A stretch of DNA of 64,000 nt from assembly GCA_016748015.1 (NCBI GenBank), contig JAAOMT010000299.1:80688-144687 (forward strand), written 5' to 3'. Position 1 is the first letter of the stretch. Each line of letters opens with the position of its first letter. The translations under genes were made by a program, and so were the position numbers. The notes beneath the pieces were generated by a model. The model was given only the letters and a program-made list of their open reading frames with translations. It did no database searches and was not told the DNA's origin. Source of the DNA: Geosiphon pyriformis. Lineage: Eukaryota; Glomeromycota; Glomeromycetes; Archaeosporales; Geosiphonaceae. This document shows positions 32,640 to 44,159 of this stretch, piece by piece.

Positions 32640-33443
32640 ATTTGAGAGTAGGGTATGTCTTATAATTTCGATGAAATTAGAGACAATTTGAGAGTTTTCA
32701 TCTTGAAAGATGTTACTGTGTATTATTCCAATCTGTAATTTGTTTAATAAAACAATAGGGTAATTATTGGGGTTATAAAATGTAACTCGGAATTTTTTTA
32801 TTTCTTTGGGAATATAAATGTTTGGGATTGAGATTTCATGCTCTAAACAGATTTGTTCATTGGATTCAAAGATTTGTTGGGTAGTGGTGAGTTTTGAGCA
32901 AGTGTAAATTTCGTGATGTTCACCAAAAAAAGAAATGGTAATTGGTTGGGGAAGTTAAAGAATCTGGTAAGATTTATTCTGTGTATTGAGAGCTATGTTT
33001 ACTGGCACTGTAAATCGTTCAGTTGAACTAAAACCTTGAGTTCCTCTTTCACTTTTTCCTAATTGTTCTCTGTTTTTAACTGATTGTAAATCCGAAATGT
33101 TGATTAAGGGTAGGTAAATTGCTTGGGCAATTTTCTCAGCATGTTCAATCCTTAATGGTTTGTTTGTTTCATTCTGTAACATAATGGTAATGTCTCCAGT
33201 ATATCCTGCATCTATAATTCTTCTTCTAATGTTGATTTCTTTGCTTGCCAATGATGATCTGGATGCAATTTGAACCATTGCTCCAGGTGAAATTTCAAGA
33301 GCAATTTTGAAATTGATTTTTGTTAAGGATTTTGGTTGAAGAACTAAAGTGTCTTTGCCAGGATATCTGAGGTCATATCCTGCATCAATTTCGTGGGCTT
33401 TTTCTGGTTTTATTCCTTGGCCATAGTTATCGAAATATTTGAA
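32640..33443 (-). pseudogene. dUTPase domain and pre-RT linker, D1
   Basis: From a TAA at 33444-33446 the frame is open to 32955, about 162 codons. The five trimeric-dUTPase motifs are visible in order: IDAGYDLRYPG (1), ASRSSLASKEINI (2), RRIIDAGYTGDITIML (3, catalytic Asp kept), HAEKIAQAIYLPL (4), RGTQGFSSTERF (5, Phe kept, glycines partly replaced). It hydrolyses dUTP, keeping uracil out of cDNA, if active. The linker that follows ends FYNPNNYPIVLLN before RT. Cys-rich domain and dUTPase are in different frames here because of a small deletion near 33480. It is the best-preserved dUTPase in the window apart from the motif-5 changes. Confidence 0.85.
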
Positions 33444-33539
33444 TTATAGGGGTGGTTGATTTTCAAGAAGATAAATAGGGGTGATTGGTAGTTTTCTACC
33501 AATTCAGATACTCCAAATTCGATTTCATTTTTATTATTC

Positions 33540-34318
33540 CCATCTGACAGAGGAATGCTAAGAGCATAGCATTCTAAACATCATTGGTCATTACATAGCA
33601 TAACACATTCTTCACATAATTAAATATGCATTTGCTCTAATTATTGAATTTAAGCTTTTTTGGTGAGATATGTGTGGCTTGCAATTTGGTGGTAGGTTTC
33701 TATTTCATCTTTATAATCAAATCCAGCTAATTCTATGGTATACTCAATGTATTTAGCTTCTTTCATTTGGCAGACATCTTCTTGGGTGGCTCTATTGATT
33801 AATGTTATTGCTAAGTCAAAGATCATTTCAGCATTATGAGAGTAGTGGTAAAGTTTATTGAGAGCATTGTTGTATGCTGCATCAAATGGTGTTCCTCTTC
33901 TGACTTTTTCCGAGATTAATAGAGCATATTGACAGGTTTGATCACATACTTCTCCTCTCATTGCAACATCAATCCAGTTGCATTCTTCTGGTAGAATATC
34001 TCCACATGTGAGACAAGAAGTGTTGTCCCATTTTCCATTCTTTTTGGGATATCCAAATCGTTCTTTATGACATGCTTTGCAAAAATAGCAGGTACGAGTT
34101 TCATATTCCTCTTCTGGAAAGATACATGCTCCCATGGATGAAAGTTTTTTGTTGCAATCTTTGCATTTGAGTGGAATGTAGGGTGGTTGTTTCCGTGGTT
34201 CTGCTGTAGAATATCTAACTTTCCTCCATCTTCTTGATTCTTCAAAAATCTCCTGTTTTGTTTCTTCAGCCCAATTGAATGTTGATCCAAGAGCCATGTA
34301 GATTTCAGTAAGTGGCAT
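33540..34318 (-). pseudogene. Cys-rich putative zinc-binding domain, D1 (longest open piece)
   Basis: 222 codons without stop (33650-34318). Cys layout: KCKDCNKKL, then CYFCKACHKERFGYPKK, then SCLTCGDILPEECNWIDV, then VCDQTC. An all-helical part follows (YNNALNKLYHYSHNAEMIFD, ELAGFDYKDEIE), and a last cluster LCEECVMLCNDQ-x-CLECYA comes after two stops near 33630. Pattern and order are the same in D2, B2, B3 and B4. Several CxxC pairs suggest two or more zinc sites. I know no named family with this layout. It begins as the continuation of the protease in one polyprotein frame. Confidence 0.65.
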
Positions 34319-34319
34319 T

Positions 34320-34775
34320 TCTTTCCTCTCTTCAAATTCAAATACTGGGGCTTTTTCTAATTGTTTGTTAAAAGTACTACAAGTAGCAGATACTATAGTG
34401 TATTGTTCTTGATATAAGATTTTTAGTTCTTGGGTTTTCCAATCTAAGTTTGCATTTGTCTTGAGAAGCCAATCATTTCCGACCAGAGCTTGGTATTAGG
34501 GTGCATTCATAATTAGAACTTTAACTAGAATGGTGATTCCATCAATGATAAATAAAAAATTGTCAATTTCTCCTACTGGTGTCTTTTTCATACCCTTCAC
34601 TATAACAATTACAGTTTGGGCTGGTTTGTCAACAGTTTTTTGAAACTGTTGCATTAACTGGTAGGTGATAATATTTCCAGCTGATCCACTATCTAGAATT
34701 AGTCAGATGGACTTTCCTTCAACTGTAGCTTCAGTATACATGGCAGTAATAGTTTTTTGCTCATTGACTGCTGCA
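34320..34775 (-). pseudogene. Aspartic protease, D1
   Basis: Contains LILDSGSAGNIITYQLMQQF with an intact Asp-Ser-Gly (about 34690), a flap-like part (GEIDNFLFIIDGITI), then YQALVGNDWLLKTNANLDW and the linker to the Cys-rich domain. A TGA directly before LILD and a TAA before YQAL (CAA/CAG type) interrupt it. It cuts the Gag-Pol polyprotein when intact. Confidence 0.8.
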
Positions 34776-36777
34776 TTGCTAAGTAAAAATGGTGCTTTAT
34801 TTGCTTCAAATTCGAATGGGAATATATCTGAAAGATTGGCATTTTGGGCAATTTGGGCTGATAGAATGGTGTTGTTGGAAGGGTTTGATCTTGGTGCTGC
34901 AACTTCACCTTCAGAAAGTGCAGTTTGTTAAAAATCCGATTCTTCTGGTATTGTAAGATAACTGGGTTGAATGTGATAGTGGTTGGGTCTCTGCTGACCA
35001 GAATTTCGGGGAACCAACTGGTTATTTGGATTGATTCTGTTATTATTATTCTGAAATTGATTTTGGGATGTAAATTGGTTATGTTGAATCAATCTTCTGG
35101 CTGGTATTTGATATTGTTAAGTGAGTGGTGTTTAATATTGCTGAATTGGTAAAGGTTGCTGATATTGTGGCTGTATTGGTTGTGGAGCTGGTTAATAGTA
35201 GCTGTTTTGATTTTGTGGTCTTGGTGAATAATAAGTTGGTGGTGGAAGTTGGTAATAAGATTGTTGTGGTGAAGAGTAACATTGATTATTCCTGTTTTGT
35301 TGGTCTCTTTGCAATTTCCTGCAATCTTGTTTCCAATGTCCTGGAATTCTACAATAATGACAATTTTAAGTTTGGTTGTTGGGAGTGATCAGAGTTGTTT
35401 TGGTTATGTCATTGTGGTGGTTGGTATCTTTGTAGTTGCTGCTGTTGTTGTTGTTGATTGGTAAAGTAATTTTCAACCTTCTTTGTAAGTTGGTCTATTT
35501 TTTTTTCAGCTGCTGAGCTGGTTTCTCCAATAGCTAAGTTGACAAGTTTGGTGTAATTTGTTTCTTTCATTGCCATTTCATAGTTTTTTGCATGTCTAAT
35601 GGCAGTTGCTAAGTCTTCTGGGGCATGTGAGTAAATTTTCTTGATTAATTTGTTCTTTAATTCTGCTATAAACTGATCCAAAATCTGAGCATTGAAATAG
35701 TAGTCATTGGTTTCCAATTGTTGAATTTGTCAAAGAAGTTTGTTGAATCTTCCAAGATAGGTCATAACAGTTTCAGATGTTTCTTGTTTGATATTGTGAA
35801 AGTGGTTTCTGAGAGTGATAGAGGTGTTGTTGTAGAAAAGCATCTTTGAATGCTTGCCAGCTTTCAAATAGTTCTTCTAAGTTTTCAAACCATTCTCCTG
35901 CTGTTCCTTAGAGAAAGTATGAGATTGCTTTGAGCATTCTTGCTGCATTCCAACCATTTGCATCTCCTGCTTTTTGAACTTTGTTAAGCCATTCTTGAGA
36001 ACTGGTATCATTATCTTCACCAGTAAATTCTGGGATCTTTGCAATGTAAGCAGTTGCCATTTCTTTTTCGTTTTCTGTAGTTTCTTCTTGTTCTGATTCA
36101 GTTTCTTCACTTTCTAAGTTTTCTGAAAGATTACTTTCGATTTCCTCTAAGTACTCAATAATATTGGTACTTGTTGATATGGGTTCCTGCTGTTAAGTAG
36201 GATTTCTAAGTAACTGAAAATCTTTTGGTCTAGAGAAATGGCTAAGTGGTAAATTTGGTGTTTGTGATTGAACAAGTGAAATTGGAAATAGTGTAATAGA
36301 AAGTAGTAATTTGACACTGGTTCCTTGTTCAGGTGTTTGTAAGTGTTTGGTAGTTGTCTTTGGTAGTGTTAGAGTGTTTGGTGTGGTTCTTGAATATTGT
36401 TTTACTTTGTTTTTGCCTTTGTTGCTTGTTTCTGTTTCTGATTCAAAATCAAGAGAGTATTGAGACTGGACTGGGTATGTTTCTTCACAATACTTGATAA
36501 TGTTAAAATTGAGTTCTTGGAAGTAGGTGGCAAGTGTATCACTGTTAAGGTCTTCAGTTTCCAACTGTGAATAGTGCACTAATTTATTGTAAAAGTTGCT
36601 TCTCACTTCTGAAATGTTGTAATTTCCAAGAAGATAATTGTTGATACAATTTTCAATATATTGGTATACTGATTTTTTGACAGCTTTAATTCCGTCTGGA
36701 ATGTTGAATCTTTGCTTGCAGTGGGTGTAAATTGACTGATAATACTCTAGAGTTGCTGTGTCTGATATAGTCGCCAC
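34776..36777 (-). pseudogene. Gag with CCHC knuckle, D1
   Basis: Starts at GTG 36775-36777 in AAAGTGGCGAC; no in-frame ATG precedes it. The N-terminal piece is open for 194 codons (EYYQSIYTHCKQRFNIPDGI). An acidic segment and Gag core follow (IPEFTGEDNDTSSQEWLNKV, AISYFL-stop-GTAGEWFENL), then a 13-bp deletion near 35810 relative to D2. The second open piece is 35409-35717 (QILDQFIAELKNKLIKKI). The knuckle at about 35323-35364 is CHYCRIPGHWKQDC. A Gln/Asn/Pro/Tyr-rich tail leads to the protease. Two stops and one frame change in the first 500 codons. Confidence 0.8.
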
Positions 36778-36803
36778 TTTGAAGTTGTTATTGCTGTGTT
36801 ATT

Positions 36804-36820
36804 TCCGTGAGAGAACACCA
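36804..36820 (-). other. Primer binding site of D1
   Basis: On the minus strand TGGTGTTCTCTCACGGA follows two bases after the LTR end. One or two changes from the D2 site TGGTGCTCTTCCACAGA. Confidence 0.55.
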
Positions 36821-36822
36821 AA

Positions 36823-37793
36823 TGTTACTGGAGATTTTTGGTTTCTTTTCTTGAATGTTGTTAATGTTGATTTGCTGTGAATTCACGTTTTCAGGAAGTA
36901 GTTGGACCTCCAGTAACTGAATTTATCTTCAAATTATCTCCTATAATTTGAACTGCTGGGCTTATGAATGGAATGGCCAATTCCTTGCCAGTTACTTTAT
37001 GTAGTTACATTGTAGTAAATGTCAACTCTTTCCCAGAAATTGCTTATCTGGAAGCTCACTAAAAATGTGTAGTTACTTTGCTGTGAAAGTCAACTTTTCT
37101 ACAGGAATCTCGTCTGTAGGCTACTCTAATGATTATAATAAGAAAAAGAAAGAAAAATAAAAGAAATGTAAAAGAAATAGAATTTATTAAGGGAAACGTT
37201 TTCTATCCAGGCCTGGAGTCACTAACAGATTATTGAAATTAGTAGCTAATCAATTTCAAAACGTTAGTTGTGTTGAGAGAATTTCAAGTGTAATAATTTT
37301 AAGAATTTGTTTTTTGAATATTTAATTTTTATTTGAATGTGTAAAAAATAATTTGTTTCAATTAAGATATCTAAAGTAAGATACTATGTTAAGAGACTAT
37401 GAGAAGATACATTTTCTTGAAGAGAGAAGCTTTTCTTTTATACAACTTTTTGTAGTACTAGTTTTTGAACTTGTACTTTTCTCTTTTCTACAATTTGGGT
37501 GAACTAAAGATATATTTCGGTGAATTTACAAGTTATTTCACTGAACTATTGATTATTTCAGCAAATTTTCATTAATTTCGGCGAATTTTGACTATGCTAA
37601 ATGGTTTAGAGTATTGTGTAATTTGATCATCTTAATTTCTAGAGTACAAATCGGATTATTGATTGAGTAATAATATTTGATAATTTGATTAAATAATAAT
37701 TATAATCGAAATAATAATGATATATGTTAATTAATAATAAGAATTATAAGAGTAATTTTATGCTAGTTAATAGCTAAAATTCTACTGGTAATA
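36823..37793 (-). repeat. 5' LTR of D1
   Basis: 971 bp, matches 27909-28881. Minus-strand TATA candidate GTATAAAAGAAAAGC at about 37442-37428. The right end reads TAATA instead of TAACA. Confidence 0.95.
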
Positions 37794-38588
37794 GTAGATA
37801 TCTAATGGGATTATAGATCTGAAGGTTTTCATATCCAAAGGTTTTGTTGTGAAGTTTTTTGTATAATGGACAAAGATTCAATAGTTGTTTCAGTAGTCTT
37901 CCGAAATTGCAATTCTGTAGAATTTTTTTCTTAGTGTGGTGGCTGGTAATTCTCCTGGTAAGCTATTTTCAAATCTATGAGTCTTTTACTAATCCTTATA
38001 ATGTCTGTACTTTAGTGCTTTAATCTTTTAAACAATTAACAAATAACAACAAAAGAGAAAAATGAAAAAAATAAGAAATAAACCAAGGCAATTCAAATTA
38101 GTATCCTGTCAATAGTCATGATTAAGAGCTATTGTTCCAGTATGGTTAAGTATTTGATACTATCAATATGAAATGTTAATAGTGAAGAGTAAATTTAGAT
38201 AGCAAATAATTATTTATTAATATTTGTAAATTAAATGGTTGCTTAAATCAAATCTAAACTGAGAGGTCTGTTTTTTTTTCTTCTAATACTACTACTATAT
38301 ATACATAATTGATGTTCTATGAGATCACTCACATTCCCGAGTGATGTGCTATGATTTTTTGAACAATGTTCATATTGCTGAGCAATGTGCCCTAATTTTC
38401 TAACATTGCTTCATATTGCTAAACAATTTGCTGTGATTTCTGATATTGCTTCACATTGTTGAACAATGTACTGTGATTTCTGATATTGCTCCACATTGCT
38501 GAGCAATGTGCTTATGTGCTAACTACTACTCTCCTATTGGTCTACTCTTTTCTATATCTGTTGTTTTTTTTTCTTTTTATGAATAACA
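37794..38588 (-). repeat. 3' LTR of B3, inner part (AGCAATGTG subtype)
   Basis: Continues the B LTR from 27908 (TTATAGATCTGAAGGTTTTC onward) and ends ATGAATAACA. Four to five ~43-bp units built on the palindrome CACATTGCTGAGCAATGTG lie at 38330-38515. On the minus strand the inner flank TTAAAAGAAAGAGATAA is the polypurine tract. Confidence 0.9.
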
Positions 38589-39440
38589 TTATCTCTTTCT
38601 TTTAATATTGAGCTCCATCAAAATTCTCATTTTGAATTATGTCAAATATTTCTTTTTCAAGTAGCATTTGTTTTACCCTACTCTTTATTTCTTTAATTTG
38701 TGAGTTGTTAATTTTTCTTTATTGGTTGATAATTATTGTTTCTATGTCAAAGTATAACAATACTTTTGGGTAGTTTTGAAATATAGTGTGTAGTTAATAA
38801 ATAGTCCTGATATGTAGTGTCAAGTTTGTTTTCTTTTCAATAATGTCTTTAATGTTCTGGACTATCTCTTGATTGAAGATTCTCTTGGATTTGTCAAGAT
38901 ATAATTTCTAAATATCTACTTTTTGTTTCAATTAGTAGTAGCAGTATGGTATTGAAAGTTGGTCTAATCATTGGTTCCAATTTTTTTTTTACCAGTTCTT
39001 CTGTTAAAACTCTGATGGTTATCTTTCCAAAAGTGTTCTTTACTTTCTTTACTATTTTATTTGACCAGTTTATTGATTGTTTTTGTGGTTGCTAGTATGA
39101 TGTACTTTTTTTTTTTAGTTTGGTGTTTTGATAACAAATTGTTTGGTTGTTGATAATAATTTCCATGTTTCCTGGTTGTTGACTTAAAGCCTGAAACAAT
39201 TGTTGAGCTAAAGTGTGAATATGGTCTGGTATTTCAATTTTTTTTTGTTGCTTTTGTTATGTATATTGTCTCTTTATATACTTTTTTGATTGTTTAATTT
39301 AATGTGTTTGGTTCAATAATTATGATTGGTTCCAAATCTTGTAGAATCTCATCTGGTTGGACTAGTATTCTCTGTACTCCTAATTGTAGAATATTACTGT
39401 TAGATGATAACACTATATGATGATATGGTTTCAGTCAATC
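38589..39440 (-). pseudogene. Integrase C-terminal tail and ORF3 remnant, B3
   Basis: Just after integrase the minus strand encodes a tail similar to D2 (ILVQPDEILQDLEPIIIIEP, compare PEDILRNLEPIVVIEQ) and a stop. ORF3 pieces follow (LFQALSQQPGNMEIIINNQT) across many stops and shifts. The end ILMELNIKRKR lies on the polypurine tract, as in D2 (ILMELSLEEK). It shows that family B shares ORF3 with D and A. Confidence 0.5.
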
Positions 39441-39473
39441 ACCATGTGCTGTTTTAGCTAAGATTTTGTTGTT

Positions 39474-40667
39474 CTATCTTAATTTATAAGCTCCATTTCC
39501 AAGAATTTCTTCTATGTAAAATGGTCCATCCCATTTGGGATCAAATTTTCCACTCCATTGTTTTTCTGTTTTGGTATAATATAGAAATACTTTGTTTCCA
39601 ATCTTGAATTCAACTGGTTTCTCTGATAGTTGGTTATTGTGTCTTTTTTTTTGTAACTTTTGGATATTATTAGCTGCTCTTCGCCATGTGTTTTCCAATG
39701 TCTTCATTAAGTCATATGTTCTTTTCAACAATGTTCTTTGAAAATTTTCTTTTGTTATTGGTTCTGTTGGATATGTTTTGACTTCTATCTCAACTGATAA
39801 TATTGCTGTTCTACCATATACTAATTTGAATAGTGTTGCTTGTGTAGTGTTTTGCTTCATTGTTTGATAAACAAATAATACTAATAATATAAACAAATTC
39901 CATTTGTCTTGGTTTTTTTGGCTGATTTTGGCAATTGCTTCACACAATGTTTTGTTAAATCTTTTAACTAACCCATTTGTTTGTGGATAGTATGATGATG
40001 ATAATGGTTTTTTTATCCCAAATTTTTGACTCAATTCTGTTAATGTTTTATTCACAAAGTGAGTTTCTTAATCAGATAACAATTCTTTTAGACATCTGTG
40101 TTGACAGATCAAATCTTGATAAACAAATTTGGCAACAGATTCTGCATCTGCTTTTTGAATAGCTTTTGCTTCTGGCTATTTTATAAGATAATTAATGGCT
40201 ACTGCAATATATTTGTTGTCTCTGCTGATAATTGATAGTGGTCCAATTAAATCAATTCCAATATAATCAAATAGTCATCTCACTTTGATTGGTTTCAATA
40301 GTTCACTGGGTTTTGCTTCATCTCTTCTCTGACAAACATTACAATTTTGAACATATTGAATGATATCTGGATACATTGATGGCCAATAATATCTTTTCTT
40401 GGTTCTTTCTATGATTGCTTCTTTATAAAAATAACCTGCTGTTGGATCTGAATGCATGTTCAACAATATTGTTTCTTTCTTTGGTTCTGTGATTACTCTG
40501 ATTGGTTAATTTGAATTTCTTTTGTTTTTTTGGTACAGTATATTTTAATGGTTGATAAAATATTTTGATTGTTGTTTTATGTTGTTTTGTTTCTTTTGAG
40601 ATTATTTCTCCTTGAACAATTGAGTATTTATATAATATTAGAGTTGTTAATATTTTTGTATATTCAT
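39474..40667 (-). pseudogene. Integrase, B3, in +1 frame relative to RT
   Basis: Opens at ATG 40667 (MNIQKY), 38 nt beyond the RNase H stop. Zinc domain NMHSDPTAGYFYKEA, CNVCQRRDE (second His replaced by Tyr). Core: AVAINYLIK (first Asp to Asn), LLSD-stop-ETHFVN (second Asp kept), NGLVKRFNKTLC (Glu to Lys). The last piece 39474-40055 is open for 193 codons and ends with KIGNKVFLYYTKTEKQWSGK and an intact GPY/F-like KWDGPFYIEEILG. Two of three catalytic acids are lost. Confidence 0.9.
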
Positions 40668-40704
40668 TTTTTGTTATATTTTTCATTGATTTGTTCTGGT
40701 TTTT

Positions 40705-42000
40705 CTATATTTTTGAGTTGAAATATTCTTTGATTTTTTTTATTTGTAACAAACCATTAGCATTTCCATTGTCTTTTCTCTTTTTATAATGTATTATAAA
40801 TGTATATGGTGATAATGCTATTTTCTATCTTGCATAGCAATTATTTCCAAATTTCTAATTCTGAATTGAAGTCAATTTTTTGTGGTCTGTGTATATGTCA
40901 AATTTCTGGCTCAAGTATTTTTTTCATTTCATGACTGCCCAATAGATTGTCAAGTATTCTAATGCTGGTGTTCCATAGTTTTTTTCTACTGAACTCAAAC
41001 TTTGATTAGTATATATTACTGGATGTTTTCTTCCATTCAGTCTTCTCTGTAATAGTACTGCTCCCAATGCTTGGTTTAATGCATTGGTAATGATGATAAA
41101 TGGTTTGCTGTAATCTGAATACATTAACACTGAAGCTTAAATAAGCTTTCTTCTTAATATGTCAAAAGTCTTATGCTGGTTTTCTGTCCATTCATATTTG
41201 GTGTTTTTTGATTAAAGCTGGTGTAATGACTGAGCCAATTTAGAAAAATTTTTAATAAAGTGGTGATAATATTTGGCAAATTTCAAGAATGCTCTTAGTT
41301 TTTTTAAGTTGGTTGGTACTAAAAAGTTTTTAACTACCTTAATCTTGTCTGGATCTGTTTTAATATTATTTTTGCTTATAACATGTTCCAAAAACTTGAG
41401 TTCAGTTTTTTCAAAGAAGCATTTGTTTGCATTCAATTTCAATTCTGCTCATCTAAGTTTTTCAAATACTTGTTGGAGATAATGCAAATAATCATCAAAT
41501 GTTCTTAAGAACACATTGATGTTATCTAAATATATGACTACTGATTTCTATAACAGTCTAATATAGACAATTTCTATAAGTTGTTGAAATATGGTGGGAG
41601 TATTCATTAAGCCAAATGACATAACTTCAAATTTGAAATTCTTTTCTTGTGTTGTGAAAGCCATTTTCTCTTTATCTTCTGGTTTCATGGCTATTTGCCA
41701 GTAACCACTGTCTAAGTTTAAAGTTGAGAACTATTTCTTTCCTCCAAAAACATTGAACAGCTCTTGAATCTTTGGTGTTGAGTAGCTATCTCCTTTGGTT
41801 ACTTTATTCAGTTTCTGGTAATCCACACAAAAGTGGATTTTTCTATTTTTTTTATAGACTAATACCACTGATAATGACCATGGGCTTATTGATAACTGAA
41901 TTAGTCTATTGTCAAGCATTCAATTGATTTTTTGATGAATGATCTTATGGCTGGCTGGTAGTACTTAATATGCCTTTTGTTTAATTGACATTACATTTCT
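40705..42000 (-). pseudogene. Reverse transcriptase and RNase H, B3
   Basis: One frame: RLIQLSISPWSLSVVLVYKK, HFCVDYQKLN, FSTLNLDSGYWQIAMKPE (Asp to Asn), MSFGLMNTPTIFQ, VVIYLDNINVF (YLDD to YLDN). Open thumb piece 41212-41442 (FLKFAKYYHHFIKNFSKL), RNase H piece 40924-41130 (IIITNALNQALGAVLLQRR; Asp to Asn; ALEYLTIYWAVMK keeps Glu). The frame ends at TAG 40705-40707. About ten stops. Confidence 0.85.
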
Positions 42001-42162
42001 AGTCTTGATCTGGTGCTAGATTATGTCAATTCTGCCAAATTCGTTTTTGTTGGCAAAGATGTTATTGAAATTGTTGAGTAACATTTTGAGCTGCATACAT
42101 TGTAGTGGGTCCAAATTTTCTAAGTTCATCTGTTCCAATTGTTTTGATTGAAGCAAATAATA

Positions 42163-43194
42163 TTTATTTCATTCATATATTGTTTGTAATATAATATCCA
42201 TATATTCATAAAGTTGTGAAAAGTCTAAAATGGTGCTTGGTAGTTGATTTTCTACTTTAGTGCTTATGTATTTGATTATAGTTCTTTTTGGTATCTCGAT
42301 GATATTTCCAATTGTATTGTAGATGGGAATTTTAATGTGTTTTGGGCTTTTGGCTGATATATAAAAATTGATAAGTCCAATTTTTCTTAATTCACAAATA
42401 GTTGTTTTTGCTTCAAATATTTGGGCTTGACTCTTCACTTTCCTCTCTATAACTAGCATGTACTAGTCATATGGTGGAATAGAAATTGATTGACAGATGG
42501 AAATAATTTCTCCTTTGTCAACAATTTTTTTTTCTGCCATATTAACTAGTACATTTATTTTATCTGTTGATTTGAATCCTTGTATCCCTTTAGCTGTAAT
42601 CTCTAATTTTTCCTTGTTTCTCACTAATACTAATTGAGCTATTTTAACCAGAAGCAGAAATATTGCCTGTGCTATTTTTTCATTTGGCTTTATGATATAG
42701 GCCTTTTTTGAGTCATTTTGTAGTATTGTAATAATATTTTCTATATATCTTGTATTAATTATTTCTCTTCTAATGTTGATTTCTTTTTTTGCTAAGCTAT
42801 TTCTAGATGCTAGTTGAATTATTGTTGTTGTTAGAATTTTCAGTGCTATCTTAAAGTTAATGCAGATGCATAAATGTGGTTCCAATGTAATAGCATCTTT
42901 TTTTGGATATTTCAGATCAAACTCTGTATCAATATCATGCACACATTCTGGCATAATATTTTTGTTATTATTGCTAAACCATTTTAGTTCCTGTTTCTTG
43001 GTGAGGTCAGGAAGCACAATGTATATTTCAGGTTTTGAATCAGAGTTCGAATCATTGTTAATTTTGTTGCCATATTGAGTGAAATTGGAACCATTGTTTT
43101 CATTGTTGTCATTGTTAGAGTTTGAATCAAGATTGAAAATTGATTCCGATTTTGATGCACAGCTGCTGATTGATTCTTCTTCTTTCAGGATCAT
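42163..43194 (-). pseudogene. Asn-rich spacer, dUTPase domain and pre-RT linker, B3
   Basis: 243 codons are open (42463-43194), the longest open piece of any B copy. The first ~80 residues are an Asn/Ser/Glu-rich spacer. dUTPase motifs: HDIDTEFDLKYPKK (1), ASRNSLAKKEINI (2), REIINTRYIENI (3, catalytic Asp to Asn), NEKIAQAIFLLL (4), GIQGFKSTDKINV (5). The separate piece 42169-42459 is the beta-rich linker (CELRKIGLINFYISAKSPKH). Likely inactive enzyme but good fold. Confidence 0.75.
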
Positions 43195-43199
43195 GTAGA

Positions 43200-43870
43200 T
43201 TATGCATGGTAGTGAATTGTAAATGAGATTACATTTATTACAATATTAAAAGTTACGTGGAATTAGGCAGTGTTGACACAGTCAAGTGTTCAGCTGCTCC
43301 AAGCATTGCTCTTGCTCTTTTCTAATGGGCACTAATTTTTGGTAGTATTTATGGAATTGTTTTGGATCCAGGAGATTTATGACTGGTTCTGGGTTCTAGT
43401 CAAGTTTTATGAGTTCTGAGGGATTATTTTTTATTATTCTGATTTTCTTTGGCAATGTATCTTCAATTTTGGCAAATGTCATCCACTATATTTCATCATC
43501 ATTATGTGGACAGCCATCTAAACATTTTACTGCTTTTCTCCAGGTGGCTTCTATTAGTGTCCCTTTTTTAATCCAGTTGCTTATTAGAATTGTGTATTAA
43601 CATGATTTATCACATGTTTCTCTTCACTCAAAAATGTTGTTTCACATTCTTTCATCTAACAATGTTTTGTTACATGTCAAACATGGTTTATTGTCCCATT
43701 TTTTTTGTTGTTTTGGTTATTTAAAGCATTCTAAAATGCATGGTTGACAATAAAACTTGGTTGCTGTGAGATATTCCTTATCATTGCCACAGGATGTGCC
43801 CATTAATAACAATTTCTTGCCACAATCAACACATACTAGCTTGGGTCAATAGTAACTGGTTGGTGGTTGT
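43200..43870 (-). pseudogene. Cys-rich putative zinc-binding domain, B3
   Basis: Cys pattern KLVCVDCGKKLLLMGTSCG, FYCQPCILECFK, PCLTCNKTLLDE, TCDKSC, then a helical part and LCQHCLIPRNF-x-YCNKC. Same order as D1 and D2. Five or six stops, mostly CAG/TGG-type. Confidence 0.6.
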
Positions 43871-44159
43871 AGTGCTGAATAGGAGATATATATAGAATTG
43901 GAGTCTTGTGTATTTTTGCTTTTTTTTTCTTTTTCTTTTCTTTTCTCTTTCCAGATCCAAATTGATGATAACTTACTTTGATCATTATCAGTTCACAATA
44001 ATTAGTCAATGTTCCAAGTAAGTTCTTCTCTTCTTTTTCCTTTTCCTTGCTTGTTTTACAAAAGTACTGGCAACAGCTCATTGTGATTATTGTCGGCCCA
44101 AGAAACTTGATACACTTCCCAGGTAAGTTTAGTTTTCTTTTCTTCCAGCTCAATTAGTA

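Larger units (their letters stand above)
27909..37793 (-). mobile_element. D1: full-length family-D Ty3/Gypsy element, 9885 bp
   Basis: LTRs 27909-28881 (973 bp) and 36823-37793 (971 bp), TG...CA (right end TAATA). Reading leftward: PBS, gag, protease, Cys-rich domain, dUTPase, RT, RNase H, integrase, ORF3, polypurine tract. Flanks are GTAA / GTAG, an imperfect 4-bp target duplication. It sits in the 3' LTR of B3 and is thus younger than B3. Gag-pol carries several indels and about fifteen or more stops. The two LTRs look alike apart from scattered transitions. Confidence 0.95.

Noticed and set aside
35125-35464. Plus-strand Val/Ile-rich frames in D1
   Set aside because: Antisense of the Gln/Asn/Pro/Tyr-rich Gag tail of D1; hydrophobic only because GTT/GTA is the complement of AAC/TAC.
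38330-38515. Regularly spaced palindromic repeats resembling a CRISPR array
   Set aside because: Units are diverged, the intervals are themselves repeated rather than unique, and they sit in a eukaryotic LTR.
43836-44153. 105-codon minus-strand Lys-rich frame
   Set aside because: It is an alternative frame over the low-complexity linker between the B3 protease and Cys-rich domain. The homologous frame in other B copies is a different one.
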